Shown one piece after another: positions 35,091 to 44,374 of a stretch of DNA of 64,000 nt; the stretch's first letter is position 1, and each line of letters starts with the position of its first letter. The position numbers and the translations under genes were made by a program. The notes under the pieces were generated by a model, which was given only the letters and a program-made list of their open reading frames with translations, ran no database searches and was not told the origin of the DNA. The DNA comes from Bacillota bacterium. Its GTDB lineage: Bacteria; Bacillota; Clostridia; Lachnospirales; Lachnospiraceae. Location of the stretch: contig JAEWQV010000015.1 of assembly GCA_023399055.1 (NCBI GenBank), forward strand, positions 351,479 through 415,478. Reading direction: 5' to 3'.

Positions 35091-36011
35091 ATGTTATACG
35101 ATATTATTGTAATTGGATCTGGTCCTGCAGGTTTATCTGCTGCAATCTATGCAAAAAGAGCGGAATTAAATCTACTTGTTATTGAAAAGGCTAGTATTAG
35201 TGGTGGACAGATTATTAACACCTATGAAGTTGATAATTATCCAGGTATACCAGGGATAGGTGGATTTGAGTTAAGTTTAAAACTTAGAGAACATGCGGAT
35301 AAGTTTGGAGCTACCTTTGTTACAGGAGAGGTAAGCGACTTTTCCTTAGAAGGAGAGATTAAAGTAATTACTCTTGATGACGGTTCTAAATATGAGTCCA
35401 AAAGTGTAGTGATTGCAACAGGAGGAGAACCACGTCATCTAGGCGTACCTGGGGAAACAAAACTATCCGGTATGGGAGTATCTTACTGTGCTACCTGTGA
35501 TGGTGCCTTCTTTAAGAATAAAACAGTAACTGTCGTTGGCGGTGGAGATGTTGCCATAGAGGACGCAATTTTTCTTGCACGTATCTGTAAGCAGGTATAT
35601 GTTGTCCATAGAAGAGATCAATTTAGAGCGGCGAAAAGTATTACCTCCAAATTACTTGAATTAGAAAATGTAACAATCCTATGGGATAGTGTGGTAGAAG
35701 CAATTGAAGGCGAAGATAAGGTTGAACGAATGATTGTGAAAAATCTTAAGACAGAGGAAGCAACAACCTACGAGGTTGCTGGAGTTTTCATAGCGGTAGG
35801 TTACTTGCCTAATTCCGAAGCTTATAAGAAAGTGGTAGCGGTAGATGAAGCTGGTTATATCTTGGCTGGTGAGAACTGTGAAACGAATATTCCCGGGATC
35901 TATGCTGCTGGAGACGTAAGAACGAAGGATCTACGTCAGATCATAACTGCAGCTTCTGATGGAGCTAATGCGATTACAGCAGTAGAAAAGTACCTAAATC
36001 ACCTATCATAA
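35091..36011 (+). CDS. trxB: Thioredoxin reductase
   Basis: The 306-residue flavoprotein has the FAD motif GSGPAGLSAA, the redox pair CATC (Cys133, Cys136), the NADPH motif VVGGGDVAIEDA and the C-terminal GIYAAGDVR. It reduces thioredoxin with NADPH. I use the ATG at 35091: the ATG at 35082 overlaps the AAGGAGG site itself. It appears monocistronic. Confidence 0.93.
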   Translation: MLYDIIVIGSGPAGLSAAIYAKRAELNLLVIEKASISGGQIINTYEVDNYPGIPGIGGFELSLKLREHADKFGATFVTGEVSDFSLEGEIKVITLDDGSKYESKSVVIATGGEPRHLGVPGETKLSGMGVSYCATCDGAFFKNKTVTVVGGGDVAIEDAIFLARICKQVYVVHRRDQFRAAKSITSKLLELENVTILWDSVVEAIEGEDKVERMIVKNLKTEEATTYEVAGVFIAVGYLPNSEAYKKVVAVDEAGYILAGENCETNIPGIYAAGDVRTKDLRQIITAASDGANAITAVEKYLNHLS

Positions 36012-36082
36012 GAAGATTTCCCCTAAGCATTGAAATCAGGGGACAATAGAACAAATAATTCTACAGTCTTAGTATGTTTACG

Positions 36083-36111
36083 TTGACACTTACTGTCGTA
36101 TTTGTTATAAT
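36083..36111 (+). promoter_or_regulatory. Promoter of the SH3-NlpC/P60 hydrolase gene
   Basis: TTGACA (36083-36088), a 17-base spacer and TATAAT (36106-36111). A leader of about 110 bases with an AGTGA/TCACT hairpin follows; I recognise no riboswitch class in it. Confidence 0.8.
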
Positions 36112-36225
36112 AACGACATTAAGTGTAATAACTTTGTAACATTTGACACGGGTAAGGGGAATGACCTCTAAGCGACACAGGACAATAGTGATTTGATCAC
36201 TTGCTATACTTTGGAGGATAAATTG

Positions 36226-37524
36226 ATGATAGGGAAACGGGTTCTTAAGACTGTAGTTTTTGCTGCATCATCAGCATTGTTGTTATCTATTCCGACAATG
36301 TACGTACATGCACAAACAGAGAATGCTACAGAAGAAGGTATTGCAGGAGTCGCTGCATTATTAGAGACGAGTACACCAGATAATGTAAAGGATGCATACA
36401 AAGCAACCATTGAGATTTTAAGCTTAAAGCCAGAGTCACCTTATGCTAATCTTGGTGTATCAAAGGCAAATGATTACGTAAACATAAGAAAAGAACCTTC
36501 AACAGATAGTGAGATCGTCGGTAAATTGTATAGAGGTAATGCAACGAATATATTAGAGAAGTTAGATAGTGGCTGGGTTAAGATAGAATCAGGTGAAGTA
36601 AAGGGTTATATTGATTCTACATATCTTGCAATTGGTGAAGCGGCAGAATCTATGTTTGATGAATACGCTACCAAGTATGCAACAGTAACTACAACAACAT
36701 TATTTGTACGTGAGGAGCCAAGTACTGAAGCGAGAAAGCTCACAATGATACCAAAAGGCGAAACCTATATTGTTATTAAGGAACATGATGAATGGGTCGA
36801 AATTTTATTGGGTAATGATGATGATACTGGCGAGGAGTTTACTGGCTTTGTAAGCAAGGATTATGTTGATATAACCATAGATTTTAATTATGCAATTTCG
36901 ATTGAAGAAGAAAACAGAATTAAAGCAGAAGAAGCAGAGGCGTTACGTGCAGAAGCAGAACGTCAACAAAAACTTGCTGAGGAAAAAGCAGAACGTGAGG
37001 AAGCTGATCGCCTGAAGGCAGAGCAAGCAGCACAACAGAAAGCAGAAGAAGCACATAATTCCTCCAACAACTCTTCAAGCAATTCCTCCAATAGCTCTTC
37101 AAATGATAATAAAGAGGAAGAGGAGACAGCTCCTTCAACGGATTCGTCTTCAGCTTCAGAGCTTCGAAGTGAAATTGTAGCTTATGCTTTGAAATTTGTG
37201 GGTAATCGTTATGTTTGGGGTGGTGAAAGCTTGACCAAAGGAGCGGATTGCTCAGGATTTACACAAGCCATTTACGAAGATTTTGGATATAGAATTCCAA
37301 GAGTTTCTAGAGATCAAGCGGTTTCAGCAGGTAAGAGTGTAAGTGTAAGTGATATAAAGCCTGGAGATTTAATCTTTTATGCAAACAGCAGAGGTACCGT
37401 GAACCATGTTGCTATGTATATAGGTAACGGTATGATAGTTCATGCAGCAAACTCCAGACAGGGTATTATTACTTCCAATTACAAGTATAGAGATATTAAG
37501 TGTGTTAGAAGAATAATTAATTAA
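36226..37524 (+). CDS. Secreted peptidoglycan hydrolase: two SH3 domains plus NlpC/P60
   Basis: The 432-residue protein has a signal peptide (about 1-30, cleaved near VHAQ), two SH3 domains (the first with NDYVNIRKEPSTDSEIVG), a Glu/Ala-rich helix (about 225-275) and a Ser/Asn-rich linker. A C-terminal NlpC/P60 domain has catalytic Cys in GADCSGF and His in NHVAMYIG. It would cut stem peptides during growth or separation. The start at 36226 follows GGAGG by 8 bases. Its SH3 half is shared with the SleB-type hydrolase at 13482, with a different catalytic domain. Confidence 0.92.
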   Translation: MIGKRVLKTVVFAASSALLLSIPTMYVHAQTENATEEGIAGVAALLETSTPDNVKDAYKATIEILSLKPESPYANLGVSKANDYVNIRKEPSTDSEIVGKLYRGNATNILEKLDSGWVKIESGEVKGYIDSTYLAIGEAAESMFDEYATKYATVTTTTLFVREEPSTEARKLTMIPKGETYIVIKEHDEWVEILLGNDDDTGEEFTGFVSKDYVDITIDFNYAISIEEENRIKAEEAEALRAEAERQQKLAEEKAEREEADRLKAEQAAQQKAEEAHNSSNNSSSNSSNSSSNDNKEEEETAPSTDSSSASELRSEIVAYALKFVGNRYVWGGESLTKGADCSGFTQAIYEDFGYRIPRVSRDQAVSAGKSVSVSDIKPGDLIFYANSRGTVNHVAMYIGNGMIVHAANSRQGIITSNYKYRDIKCVRRIIN

Positions 37525-37531
37525 TACATAT

Positions 37532-37565
37532 GCGAGTCTTCGTTCATTCGAAGGCTCGTTTTGTT
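37532..37565 (+). terminator. Terminator after the NlpC/P60 gene
   Basis: CGAGTCTTCG and CGAAGGCTCG pair across TTCATT (37533-37558), followed by TTTTGTT. Confidence 0.85.
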
Positions 37566-37706
37566 AGTTGTACTTTCATTTATTGCATTGTGTATTAAGT
37601 GATGTAACACAAAATTTGCATAACAGGAATTTTAGTTTGCTTTACTTGTTGGATGTGGTAAAATAAACATATAGATAATGTTGACTTCACCTTTAAGGAG
37701 GGTCCG

Positions 37707-38072
37707 ATGCAAGAAAGTAATGTGATGGAGCGCAGAAAATACAGAAGATTACCTATAGACCTTCATCTGGAAGTGGATGAGGTTTTTAAGCAGGATAACG
37801 TTATAATTAACAATCTGAATGCATCAATAACAGTATTTGATATATCCAGAAGTGGTATAGGGTTTCTTAGCCAAGCAAGTCTTCCTTTGGGATACTATTT
37901 TAGAGGTAGAATAAATCTTGAGAATAAAGATTTCTTTTATGTGGTTATTCAGATTGTTCGAGTTGCAGTAGCAGAAGATGACACTTTAGTCTATGGAGCA
38001 GAGTTTGTTGGACTTGCACCTTTTCTTGCAGATAAGGTAGATCATTACGAAAGAATATTAAAATTATCATAA
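37707..38072 (+). CDS. PilZ-domain protein (c-di-GMP receptor type)
   Basis: The 121-residue protein is a single PilZ domain with the arginine motif ERRKYRR (8-14) and the DISRSGIG motif (45-52) that together bind cyclic di-GMP. It lacks a YcgR-N domain. It probably links c-di-GMP to motility or surface behaviour, fitting the flagellar genes nearby. AAGGAGGG precedes the ATG. Confidence 0.88.
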   Translation: MQESNVMERRKYRRLPIDLHLEVDEVFKQDNVIINNLNASITVFDISRSGIGFLSQASLPLGYYFRGRINLENKDFFYVVIQIVRVAVAEDDTLVYGAEFVGLAPFLADKVDHYERILKLS

Positions 38073-38088
38073 TAAAATAAGTTGTCAC

Positions 38089-38142
38089 AATAAGAAGAAG
38101 CAGATTATCGTCGAAAGAAGGGATAATCTGCTTCTTCTTATT
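38089..38142. terminator. Long perfect hairpin after the PilZ gene
   Basis: A 21-bp perfect stem, AATAAGAAGAAGCAGATTATC (38089-38109) against its complement (38122-38142), with a 12-base loop. Weak T-run; probably a terminator or mRNA-stabilising stem. Confidence 0.65.
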
Positions 38143-38445
38143 CTGGTAACCTGTCATTTAAAAGAATAATTTACGTCTAATTCATCCACAATAGCTCCGG
38201 CGTGCTATTAAAAAGCCAGGAGTGTAATTGGTTCTAAATATAATTATGTACTGAATACAATAGGAAGGGCTATAATAGATGTTAAATTGATTAAATTTGA
38301 TTTACTATTTACTATTAATAGAGCTTATAAAATTTATCATAAAGACCTATTGACAAACAGCAGCCTGTACAATCTGCACAAAGGGTAAATGCAAAATGGC
38401 AAAAAATGGGGATTTAAAGGATATTATTTACAATTGAATAAAAAG
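38143..38445. other. AT-rich intergenic stretch before the DnaA-box cluster
   Basis: No ORF with RBS and no recognised RNA. TATAAT-like hexamers occur but lack matching -35 elements. Confidence 0.4.
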
Positions 38446-38516
38446 TTATCCACAGGAAATAAACCTTATTTTATCATAAAAGAAAGTTATACACGGTTTT
38501 ATCCACATTATCCACA
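38446..38516 (+). promoter_or_regulatory. DnaA-box cluster
   Basis: Three perfect TTATCCACA boxes at 38446-38454, 38499-38507 and 38508-38516, plus a near match TTATACACG at 38487-38495. All are on the same strand, and the last two abut directly. The surroundings are very AT-rich. dnaA, dnaN and rpmH are not nearby, so this is probably a secondary DnaA-binding cluster rather than the main origin. Confidence 0.7.
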
Positions 38517-38802
38517 TTGATAAACTACTCTTGTCGCACGACATTTTTAATGTCAATATCGAAAATGCGTTTTGTAAATTTTGATAAATCGTTTTAAAAT
38601 GTAAAAATAGGCAAGTTTTTTGCTTGACTAATGAATTGTCGGATAATATGAAAAACCTTGCCGAATTTGAGCAAAATGCAAGGAAAAATATCAAAAAAGC
38701 AAAACTAACAAGAAAATAATGTAAGTATTTGTATTTTCAGCAGGAAACATGTAACATAAGATGAAATAAGAGGGTACAAGCTATTTCACCAAAACAAGTA
38801 GC

Positions 38803-38831
38803 TTGTCACTTCACAAAGCGTATGGTATAAT
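38803..38831 (+). promoter_or_regulatory. Promoter upstream of hpf
   Basis: TTGTCA (38803-38808), a 17-base spacer and TATAAT (38826-38831). An ACAAGCTA/TAGCTTGT inverted repeat overlaps the -35 region. The leader is about 140 bases. Confidence 0.6.
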
Positions 38832-38978
38832 ATTGGTACACATTATATCAGTGTCAAGTGAAGTGAACTGCATCACCAATGTGAAGCGTTGATATTATAA
38901 GAGCTTGTGAACATGATATAATGAAGTTAGCATAGTAGTATTAATGCTAATAAGTTTGACAAAAAGGAGTTGGGCATT

Positions 38979-39506
38979 ATGCGTTATATTATTAGCGGTA
39001 AGAATATTGATGTAACAGAAGGCTTAAAAACAGCCGTGTACGAAAAGATAGGAAAGCTCGAAAGATATTTTACTCCTGACACTGAAATTCATGTTACACT
39101 TAGTGTCGAAAAAGAAAGACAAAAAATAGAAGTAACAATTCCTGTAAAAGGGAACATTATAAGAGCCGAACAAGTTAGCAGTGATATGTATGTATCCATC
39201 GATTTAGTGGAAGAGATTATCGAACGTCAATTAAGAAAATATAAGAATAAGTTAATTGATCATAAGCAAGCATCCACTAACTTTAATCAGACCTTTATGG
39301 AAGATGATTATTATGAAGATGATGCAATAAAAATTGTGAAAACTAAGAAATTTGCTATAAAGCCTATGGATGCGGAGGAGGCATGTGTTCAGATGGAATT
39401 ACTTGGACATAACTTTTTTGTATTCCGTAATGCGCACACAGATGAAGTAAATGTTGTCTACAAAAGAAAAGGCAACACCTACGGACTCATAGAGCCTGAA
39501 TATTAA
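38979..39506 (+). CDS. hpf: Ribosome hibernation promoting factor, long form
   Basis: The 175-residue protein has the N-terminal RaiA/S30AE domain (about 1-100, beginning MRYIISGKNIDVTEGLK) and the C-terminal domain (about 118-175, with AIKPMDAEEACVQMELLGHNFFVFRN) that drives 100S ribosome dimers in the long form. It protects idle ribosomes. The ATG at 38979 follows AAAAAGGAG. A large hairpin follows directly after the stop. Confidence 0.93.
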   Translation: MRYIISGKNIDVTEGLKTAVYEKIGKLERYFTPDTEIHVTLSVEKERQKIEVTIPVKGNIIRAEQVSSDMYVSIDLVEEIIERQLRKYKNKLIDHKQASTNFNQTFMEDDYYEDDAIKIVKTKKFAIKPMDAEEACVQMELLGHNFFVFRNAHTDEVNVVYKRKGNTYGLIEPEY

Positions 39507-39507
39507 C

Positions 39508-39637
39508 GTTTAAACGGATTAATCCATAGAAGAATGTCTGGGTCGCATGCTTGCATGTGGACCCAGACATTTTTCTATGGATAAGCGTAGCGAAAAGCGA
39601 GCAAGCTTTAGCTTGTGAGCTTTAATCCGTTTAAACA
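39508..39637 (+). repeat. Nested palindromic element, first copy (hairpin plus terminal inverted repeat)
   Basis: Outer arms GTTTAAACGGATTAA (about 39509) and TTTAATCCGTTTAAAC (39621-39636) enclose a long inner hairpin. In it ATCCATAGAA/TTCTATGGAT and AATGTCTGGGT/ACCCAGACATT close on GCATGC. It resembles a small non-autonomous repeat element and may also terminate hpf. Confidence 0.8.
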
Positions 39638-39749
39638 TGAGTAAAATAACGAAAAAAGGTCGCATGCTTGCATGTGGACCCAGACATTTTTCTATGGATA
39701 AGCGTAGCGAAAAGCGAGCAAGCTTTAGCTTGTGAGCTTTAATCCGTTT
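39541..39749 (+). repeat. 92-bp perfect direct repeat (two copies, 117 bases apart)
   Basis: Bases 39541-39632 recur identically at 39658-39749, from GGTCGCATGC to AATCCGTTT. The second copy lacks the left arm of the hairpin, so only the first can fold fully. It is a partial duplication of the palindromic element. Confidence 0.95.
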
Positions 39750-39955
39750 GAAAATAAACTGAAACATTAATAAGATCCAGATACCAAAGATCAAGATAAG
39801 AAAAGAAATCAGGTGATTATTTAGTCTTTTGCTTACATAATCTACCTTAAAATGGTGTATAAATAAAATTAAGTTGAATACTAAGAAATGTAATGTTACA
39901 ATAATATGTGAACGATTTCTGATCGAATCTGTTATAGCACAGGAGTGAATATAGT

Positions 39956-42529
39956 ATGGGAATAATGGAAAAAGTTTTTGGTACTCACAGTGAGCGTGAG
40001 GTGAAGAGAATTTTACCTATTGTAGATAAGATTGAAGCCTTGGAGCCTGAATATAGTAAGCTGTCAGACGAAGCATTAAAAGCTAAAACTACAGAATTTA
40101 AGAACAGACTTAAAAACGGAGAAACGTTAGATGATTTAATTGTAGAGGCATATGCAACAGTAAGAGAAGCTGCGAAAAGAGCAATTGGCCAGAGAGCCTA
40201 CCGTGTGCAGTTAATCGGTGGTGTAGTTCTTCATCAAGGTCGTATTACTGAAATGCGTACTGGTGAAGGAAAAACGTTAACCTCTACATTCCCAGCGTAT
40301 CTTAATGCGCTTGAAGGAAAGGGTGTACATGTTGTAACGGTTAATGATTACTTGGCGAAACGTGACTCGGAATGGATGGGACAGATCCATGGATTTCTTG
40401 GTTTAAAGGTTGGTGTAATATTAAACAGCCTTGAGAAAGACGAACGCCGTGAAGCGTATGCTTGTGACATTACCTATGCGACCAACAATGAACTTGGTTT
40501 CGATTATCTTCGTGATAATATGGTAATCTATAAGGAACAATTGGTACAACGTGAGCTTCATTATGCAATCATAGATGAGGTTGACTCTGTATTAATCGAT
40601 GAGGCAAGAACCCCTTTAATTATTTCTGGTCAAAGTGGGAAATCCACAGAGCTATATCGCGTATGCGATATTCTCGCAAGACAGCTGAAAAAAGGTAAAG
40701 CTAGTGGTGAGCTTACTAAGATGGCAGCTCTCATGAAGGAAGATATTGAAGAAACTGGTGATTTCATCGTTAATGAAAAAGAAAAGAATGTTCATTTAAC
40801 CGATGATGGTGTTAAGAAGGTAGAACGATTCTTTAACTTAGAAAATCTAGCTGACCCAGAGAATCTAGAAATTCAGCATAATATTATCCTTGCTTTGCGT
40901 GCTCATAATTTAATGTTTAAAGACCAGGATTATGTAGTAAAGGATGATGAGGTTTTAATCGTAGATGAGTTCACCGGACGTATCATGCCAGGTAGACGAT
41001 ACAGTGATGGTCTTCATCAAGCAATTGAGGCGAAGGAAAATGTTAAGGTAAAACGAGAAAGTAAAACACTTGCAACAATTACCTTCCAGAATTTCTTCAA
41101 CAAGTATAAGAAAAAGAGCGGTATGACGGGTACGGCGCTGACCGAAGAGAAGGAATTCAGAGAAATCTACGGTATGGACGTTATTGAAGTTCCAACGAAC
41201 CTTCCGGTGGCACGTAATGACCGTCAGGATGCGGTTTATAAAACAAAAAAAGAAAAGCTTCGTGCAATTATCGAAGAAATAATAGAATCCCATCAAAAGG
41301 GACAACCGGTCCTTGTTGGTACTATTACAATTGAGTCTTCAGAAGAAATTAGCGATATCTTAAAGAAACGTAATATTGTTCATAAGGTACTGAACGCGAA
41401 ATTTCATGAGATGGAAGCGGAAATTGTAGCGGATGCAGGTCAATACGGTGCAGTTACCATTGCAACTAATATGGCTGGTCGTGGTACAGACATTAAGCTT
41501 GGCGAAGGTGTAAAAGAAGTCGGTGGTTTAAAGATTATTGGTACAGAAAGACATGAATCGAGACGTATTGATAATCAGTTAAGAGGCCGTGCTGGTCGTC
41601 AAGGTGACCCAGGTGAGTCCAGATTCTTCATCTCTTTGGAAGATGATTTAATGCGTTTATTTGGTTCAGAACGTCTCGTAGGAATGTTCAATTCCCTTGG
41701 TATGCCAGAGGGAGAACAGATTGAGCATAAGATGTTATCCAATGCTATTGAGAGAGCACAGAAGAGAATTGAGAATAATAACTATGGCATCAGAAAGAAC
41801 CTGTTAGAGTATGATCAGGTTAATAATGAGCAACGTGAGATTATTTATGCAGAGCGTAAAAGAGTACTTAACGGAGAAAGCATGCGTGATACTATTTATC
41901 GTATGATTACTGATACTGTTGAGGAAAGTGTTAACACCAGCATAAGTGAAGACGAAAGTCCGGAAGCATGGGATTTCACTGAATTAAAGGAAAAGTTACT
42001 TCCAATTGTTCCGCTTACAGATATACAATATCCAAAAGAACAGCTGAGAGGCATGAAGAAAAATGACCTGGTTCAATTACTGAAGGAAGAGGCTGTTAAG
42101 CTTTATGAAGAAAAAGAACTTGAGTTTCCTGAAGTAGAACAAATAAGAGAAATAGAGCGAGTTATTTTACTAAGAGTTATTGACCGTAAATGGATGGATC
42201 ACATTGATGATATGGATCAGCTTCGTCAAGGTATTGGTCTTCAAGCCTATGGTCAACGTCAACCTGTAGTTGAATATAAATTCCAGGGCTTTGATATGTT
42301 CGATGAAATGATTAGTGCAATTCGTGAGGATACCATTAAAGCTTTAATGCATGTTCGAATCGAGCAGAGAGTGGAAAGAGAACAAGTTGCTAAGGTTACC
42401 GGAACGAACAGAGACGATAGTGTTGCCAATGCTCCTGTTAAAAGAGCAAGTAAAAAAGTACAGCCAAATGATCTTTGTCCGTGTGGCAGCGGCAGAAAAT
42501 ATAAGCATTGTCATGGTAAAAATGCTTAA
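39956..42529 (+). CDS. secA: Preprotein translocase ATPase SecA
   Basis: The 857-residue motor drives export through SecYEG. It has Walker A MRTGEGKTLTS, DEVDSVLIDEARTPLI, the second ATPase motifs (ATNMAGRGTDIKLG, QLRGRAGRQGDPG) and a C-terminal zinc motif (CPCGSGRKYKHCHG) that contacts SecB or lipids. Full length. AGGAGTG precedes the ATG. It is followed 82 bases later by prfB, a common Firmicute order. Confidence 0.96.
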   Translation: MGIMEKVFGTHSEREVKRILPIVDKIEALEPEYSKLSDEALKAKTTEFKNRLKNGETLDDLIVEAYATVREAAKRAIGQRAYRVQLIGGVVLHQGRITEMRTGEGKTLTSTFPAYLNALEGKGVHVVTVNDYLAKRDSEWMGQIHGFLGLKVGVILNSLEKDERREAYACDITYATNNELGFDYLRDNMVIYKEQLVQRELHYAIIDEVDSVLIDEARTPLIISGQSGKSTELYRVCDILARQLKKGKASGELTKMAALMKEDIEETGDFIVNEKEKNVHLTDDGVKKVERFFNLENLADPENLEIQHNIILALRAHNLMFKDQDYVVKDDEVLIVDEFTGRIMPGRRYSDGLHQAIEAKENVKVKRESKTLATITFQNFFNKYKKKSGMTGTALTEEKEFREIYGMDVIEVPTNLPVARNDRQDAVYKTKKEKLRAIIEEIIESHQKGQPVLVGTITIESSEEISDILKKRNIVHKVLNAKFHEMEAEIVADAGQYGAVTIATNMAGRGTDIKLGEGVKEVGGLKIIGTERHESRRIDNQLRGRAGRQGDPGESRFFISLEDDLMRLFGSERLVGMFNSLGMPEGEQIEHKMLSNAIERAQKRIENNNYGIRKNLLEYDQVNNEQREIIYAERKRVLNGESMRDTIYRMITDTVEESVNTSISEDESPEAWDFTELKEKLLPIVPLTDIQYPKEQLRGMKKNDLVQLLKEEAVKLYEEKELEFPEVEQIREIERVILLRVIDRKWMDHIDDMDQLRQGIGLQAYGQRQPVVEYKFQGFDMFDEMISAIREDTIKALMHVRIEQRVEREQVAKVTGTNRDDSVANAPVKRASKKVQPNDLCPCGSGRKYKHCHGKNA

Positions 42530-42611
42530 GTATAAATTTTTATGAATTTATATTCAATAAATATTGAATTATTATTAATGATAATGTATAATATGAAAAA
42601 GAGGTGATTAC

Positions 42612-43722
42612 GTGGTTGAACTAGATCAATACAAGTACACATTATCAACTTATGAGAAACCATTGTCTGAAGTGGGGGATTCACTTTGACCTCGCTAAGA
42701 AAAGTGACAGAGTCAAAGAAATAGAGCAAACCATGGAAGAACCTGGCTTTTGGGATAATGCAGATAAAGCACAGGGGTTCATGAAAGAGCTTAAGAATTT
42801 AAAAGACACCATAGATGAATATCGTCATTTGACAGTTCGATATGAGGATGTTCAGACTTTAATACAAATGGGTTATGAAGAGAATGACGAAAGCCTTATC
42901 CCCGAAATCGAGGAGGCTTTGGAGCTTTTTGTTCAAGATTTAGATCAATTAAGGCTGCGAACTTTATTATCTGGTGAATATGATAAGTATAATGCAATAC
43001 TTACACTTCATGCAGGTGCAGGCGGAACAGAAAGTTGCGACTGGGCTAGCATGCTTTGCCGAATGTATCAGCGGTGGGCAGATAAGAAAGGCTTTACCAC
43101 AGAAATGATTGACTTTTTGGACGGTGAAGAAGCAGGACTTAAATCAGTAACATTACAAATCAATGGTATAAATGCATATGGTTACTTGAAATCTGAACGA
43201 GGAGTTCATCGACTTGTTCGAATTTCACCATTTAATGCAGCTGGTAAACGTCAGACTTCCTTTGTTTCCTGCGATGTAATGCCGGATATTGAAGAGGATA
43301 TGGGAATTGAGATTAATGAAGAAGACTTAAGAATTGATACGTATCGTTCCAGTGGAGCGGGTGGTCAGCACGTTAATAAGACTTCTTCAGCAATTCGTAT
43401 TACACACCTACCAACTAATATTGTGGTTCAGTGTCAGAATGAGCGTTCCCAGTTACAGAATAAAGACAAAGCAATGAAGATGCTGAAGGCTAAGCTGTAT
43501 TTATTGAAACAGCAAGAAAATATGGAGAAGATCTCCGGTATCCGTGGTGAAATAAAAGACATTGCCTGGGGAAGTCAGATTAGATCCTATGTCATGCAAC
43601 CCTATACCTTAGTTAAAGATCACAGAACCAATGAAGAGGTTGGCAATGCCATTCAGGTGCTGGACGGTAACCTTGATCCCTTCATTAATGCATATTTAAA
43701 ATGGAGTACACAAAACGTATAA
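42612..43722 (+). CDS. prfB: Peptide chain release factor 2, with programmed +1 frameshift
   Basis: The gene is split into 42612-42686 (25 codons from a GTG after GAGGTGATTAC) and 42688-43722 in the +1 frame. At the joint the ribosome meets CTT followed by an in-frame TGA (42687-42689). With slippage to GAC it continues as SLDLAKKSDRVKEIE, the normal RF2 sequence. A GGGGG stretch a few bases upstream acts as the stimulating internal SD. The product of about 369 residues has the GGQ motif (SGAGGQHVNKTSS) that releases the peptide at UGA and UAA. Frameshifting at UGA gives autoregulation by RF2 level. Confidence 0.95.
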
Positions 43723-43751
43723 CATAGCATATTTCCATAAGGAGGATTACT

Positions 43752-44213
43752 ATGCAGGGAACAAAACAGGCAATATTTATGCTTGGAGATGAAGAGTATG
43801 GTTTTGATATTATGGATGTAAATATTATTGAGAAGATAGTTCCTGTAGAGCCTGTAGCCGCACTTCCAAAGAATATCAAAGGTATTATTAGACTTAGAGG
43901 GGAAGTAATTCCTGTCTATAGTCTTAGAAGAAAGTTTGGTATGGAAGAGGTGGAGACAGATCTGGATTCTCGGTTTATTCTTACAACCTCCAATGGTATA
44001 CCCACTGCTTATGAAGTTGATCAGATGAAAGAAATTGTTCAGTTTGAGCAAGATCAGATCTTTGAAGTACCTATGATTTTTGAGGGAAAAGATACTTCCT
44101 ATATGAAAGCTGTTTCTAATCATCAGGAGCGCTTGGTTATTATTATGAACCATGATGGAATTCTTTCAGAAGAGGAACAACTCAAAATGAAGGAGCTCAT
44201 TAATAAGGGGTAA
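43752..44213 (+). CDS. cheW: Chemotaxis coupling protein CheW
   Basis: The 153-residue protein is a single CheW domain (QAIFMLGDEEYGFDIMDVNIIEKI, IKGIIRLRGEVIPVYSLRRKFG) linking chemoreceptors to CheA. It stands alone, 29 bases after prfB, with AAGGAGG before its ATG. No other che genes are in the window. A CheV-like receiver domain is absent. Confidence 0.93.
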   Translation: MQGTKQAIFMLGDEEYGFDIMDVNIIEKIVPVEPVAALPKNIKGIIRLRGEVIPVYSLRRKFGMEEVETDLDSRFILTTSNGIPTAYEVDQMKEIVQFEQDQIFEVPMIFEGKDTSYMKAVSNHQERLVIIMNHDGILSEEEQLKMKELINKG

Positions 44214-44374
44214 GGTGAAGAGGTCGATACTCTTCGTATAAGTCGAAATGCAAAGTCTGCATATGAGTGTTTACTGGCATGGAGAAGGATAAGTTATAAA
44301 TAATAGATTACTTTTGCGGAATCTATTTATTATAATTGGAGGGAAACCTCCGTGAATAAGAGGAGAATAAAGAT
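44214..44374 (+). other. Leader of the amino-acid transporter gene
   Basis: It contains two hairpins, AATAGATT/AATCTATT and GGAGG-GAAA-CCTCC (44339-44352), upstream of an AGAGGAG ribosome site. I compared it mentally with lysine, SAM and T-box leaders and found no match. Confidence 0.35.

Noticed and set aside
36112..36225. c-di-AMP (ydaO) riboswitch before the NlpC/P60 gene
   Set aside because: Such riboswitches often precede wall hydrolases, but the conserved blocks are absent and the leader is too short.
38446..38516. Chromosomal replication origin oriC
   Set aside because: DnaA boxes are present, but dnaA, dnaN, rpmH and rnpA are absent nearby; kept as a secondary DnaA-box cluster.
39519..39794. 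Minus-strand ORF containing two copies of a 30-residue repeat
   Set aside because: It is the translation of the duplicated palindromic DNA element, without RBS; the repetition is at DNA level.
44214..44374. Lysine or SAM riboswitch or T-box before the amino-acid binding protein
   Set aside because: Hairpins exist but none of the conserved sequence boxes of these classes could be found.
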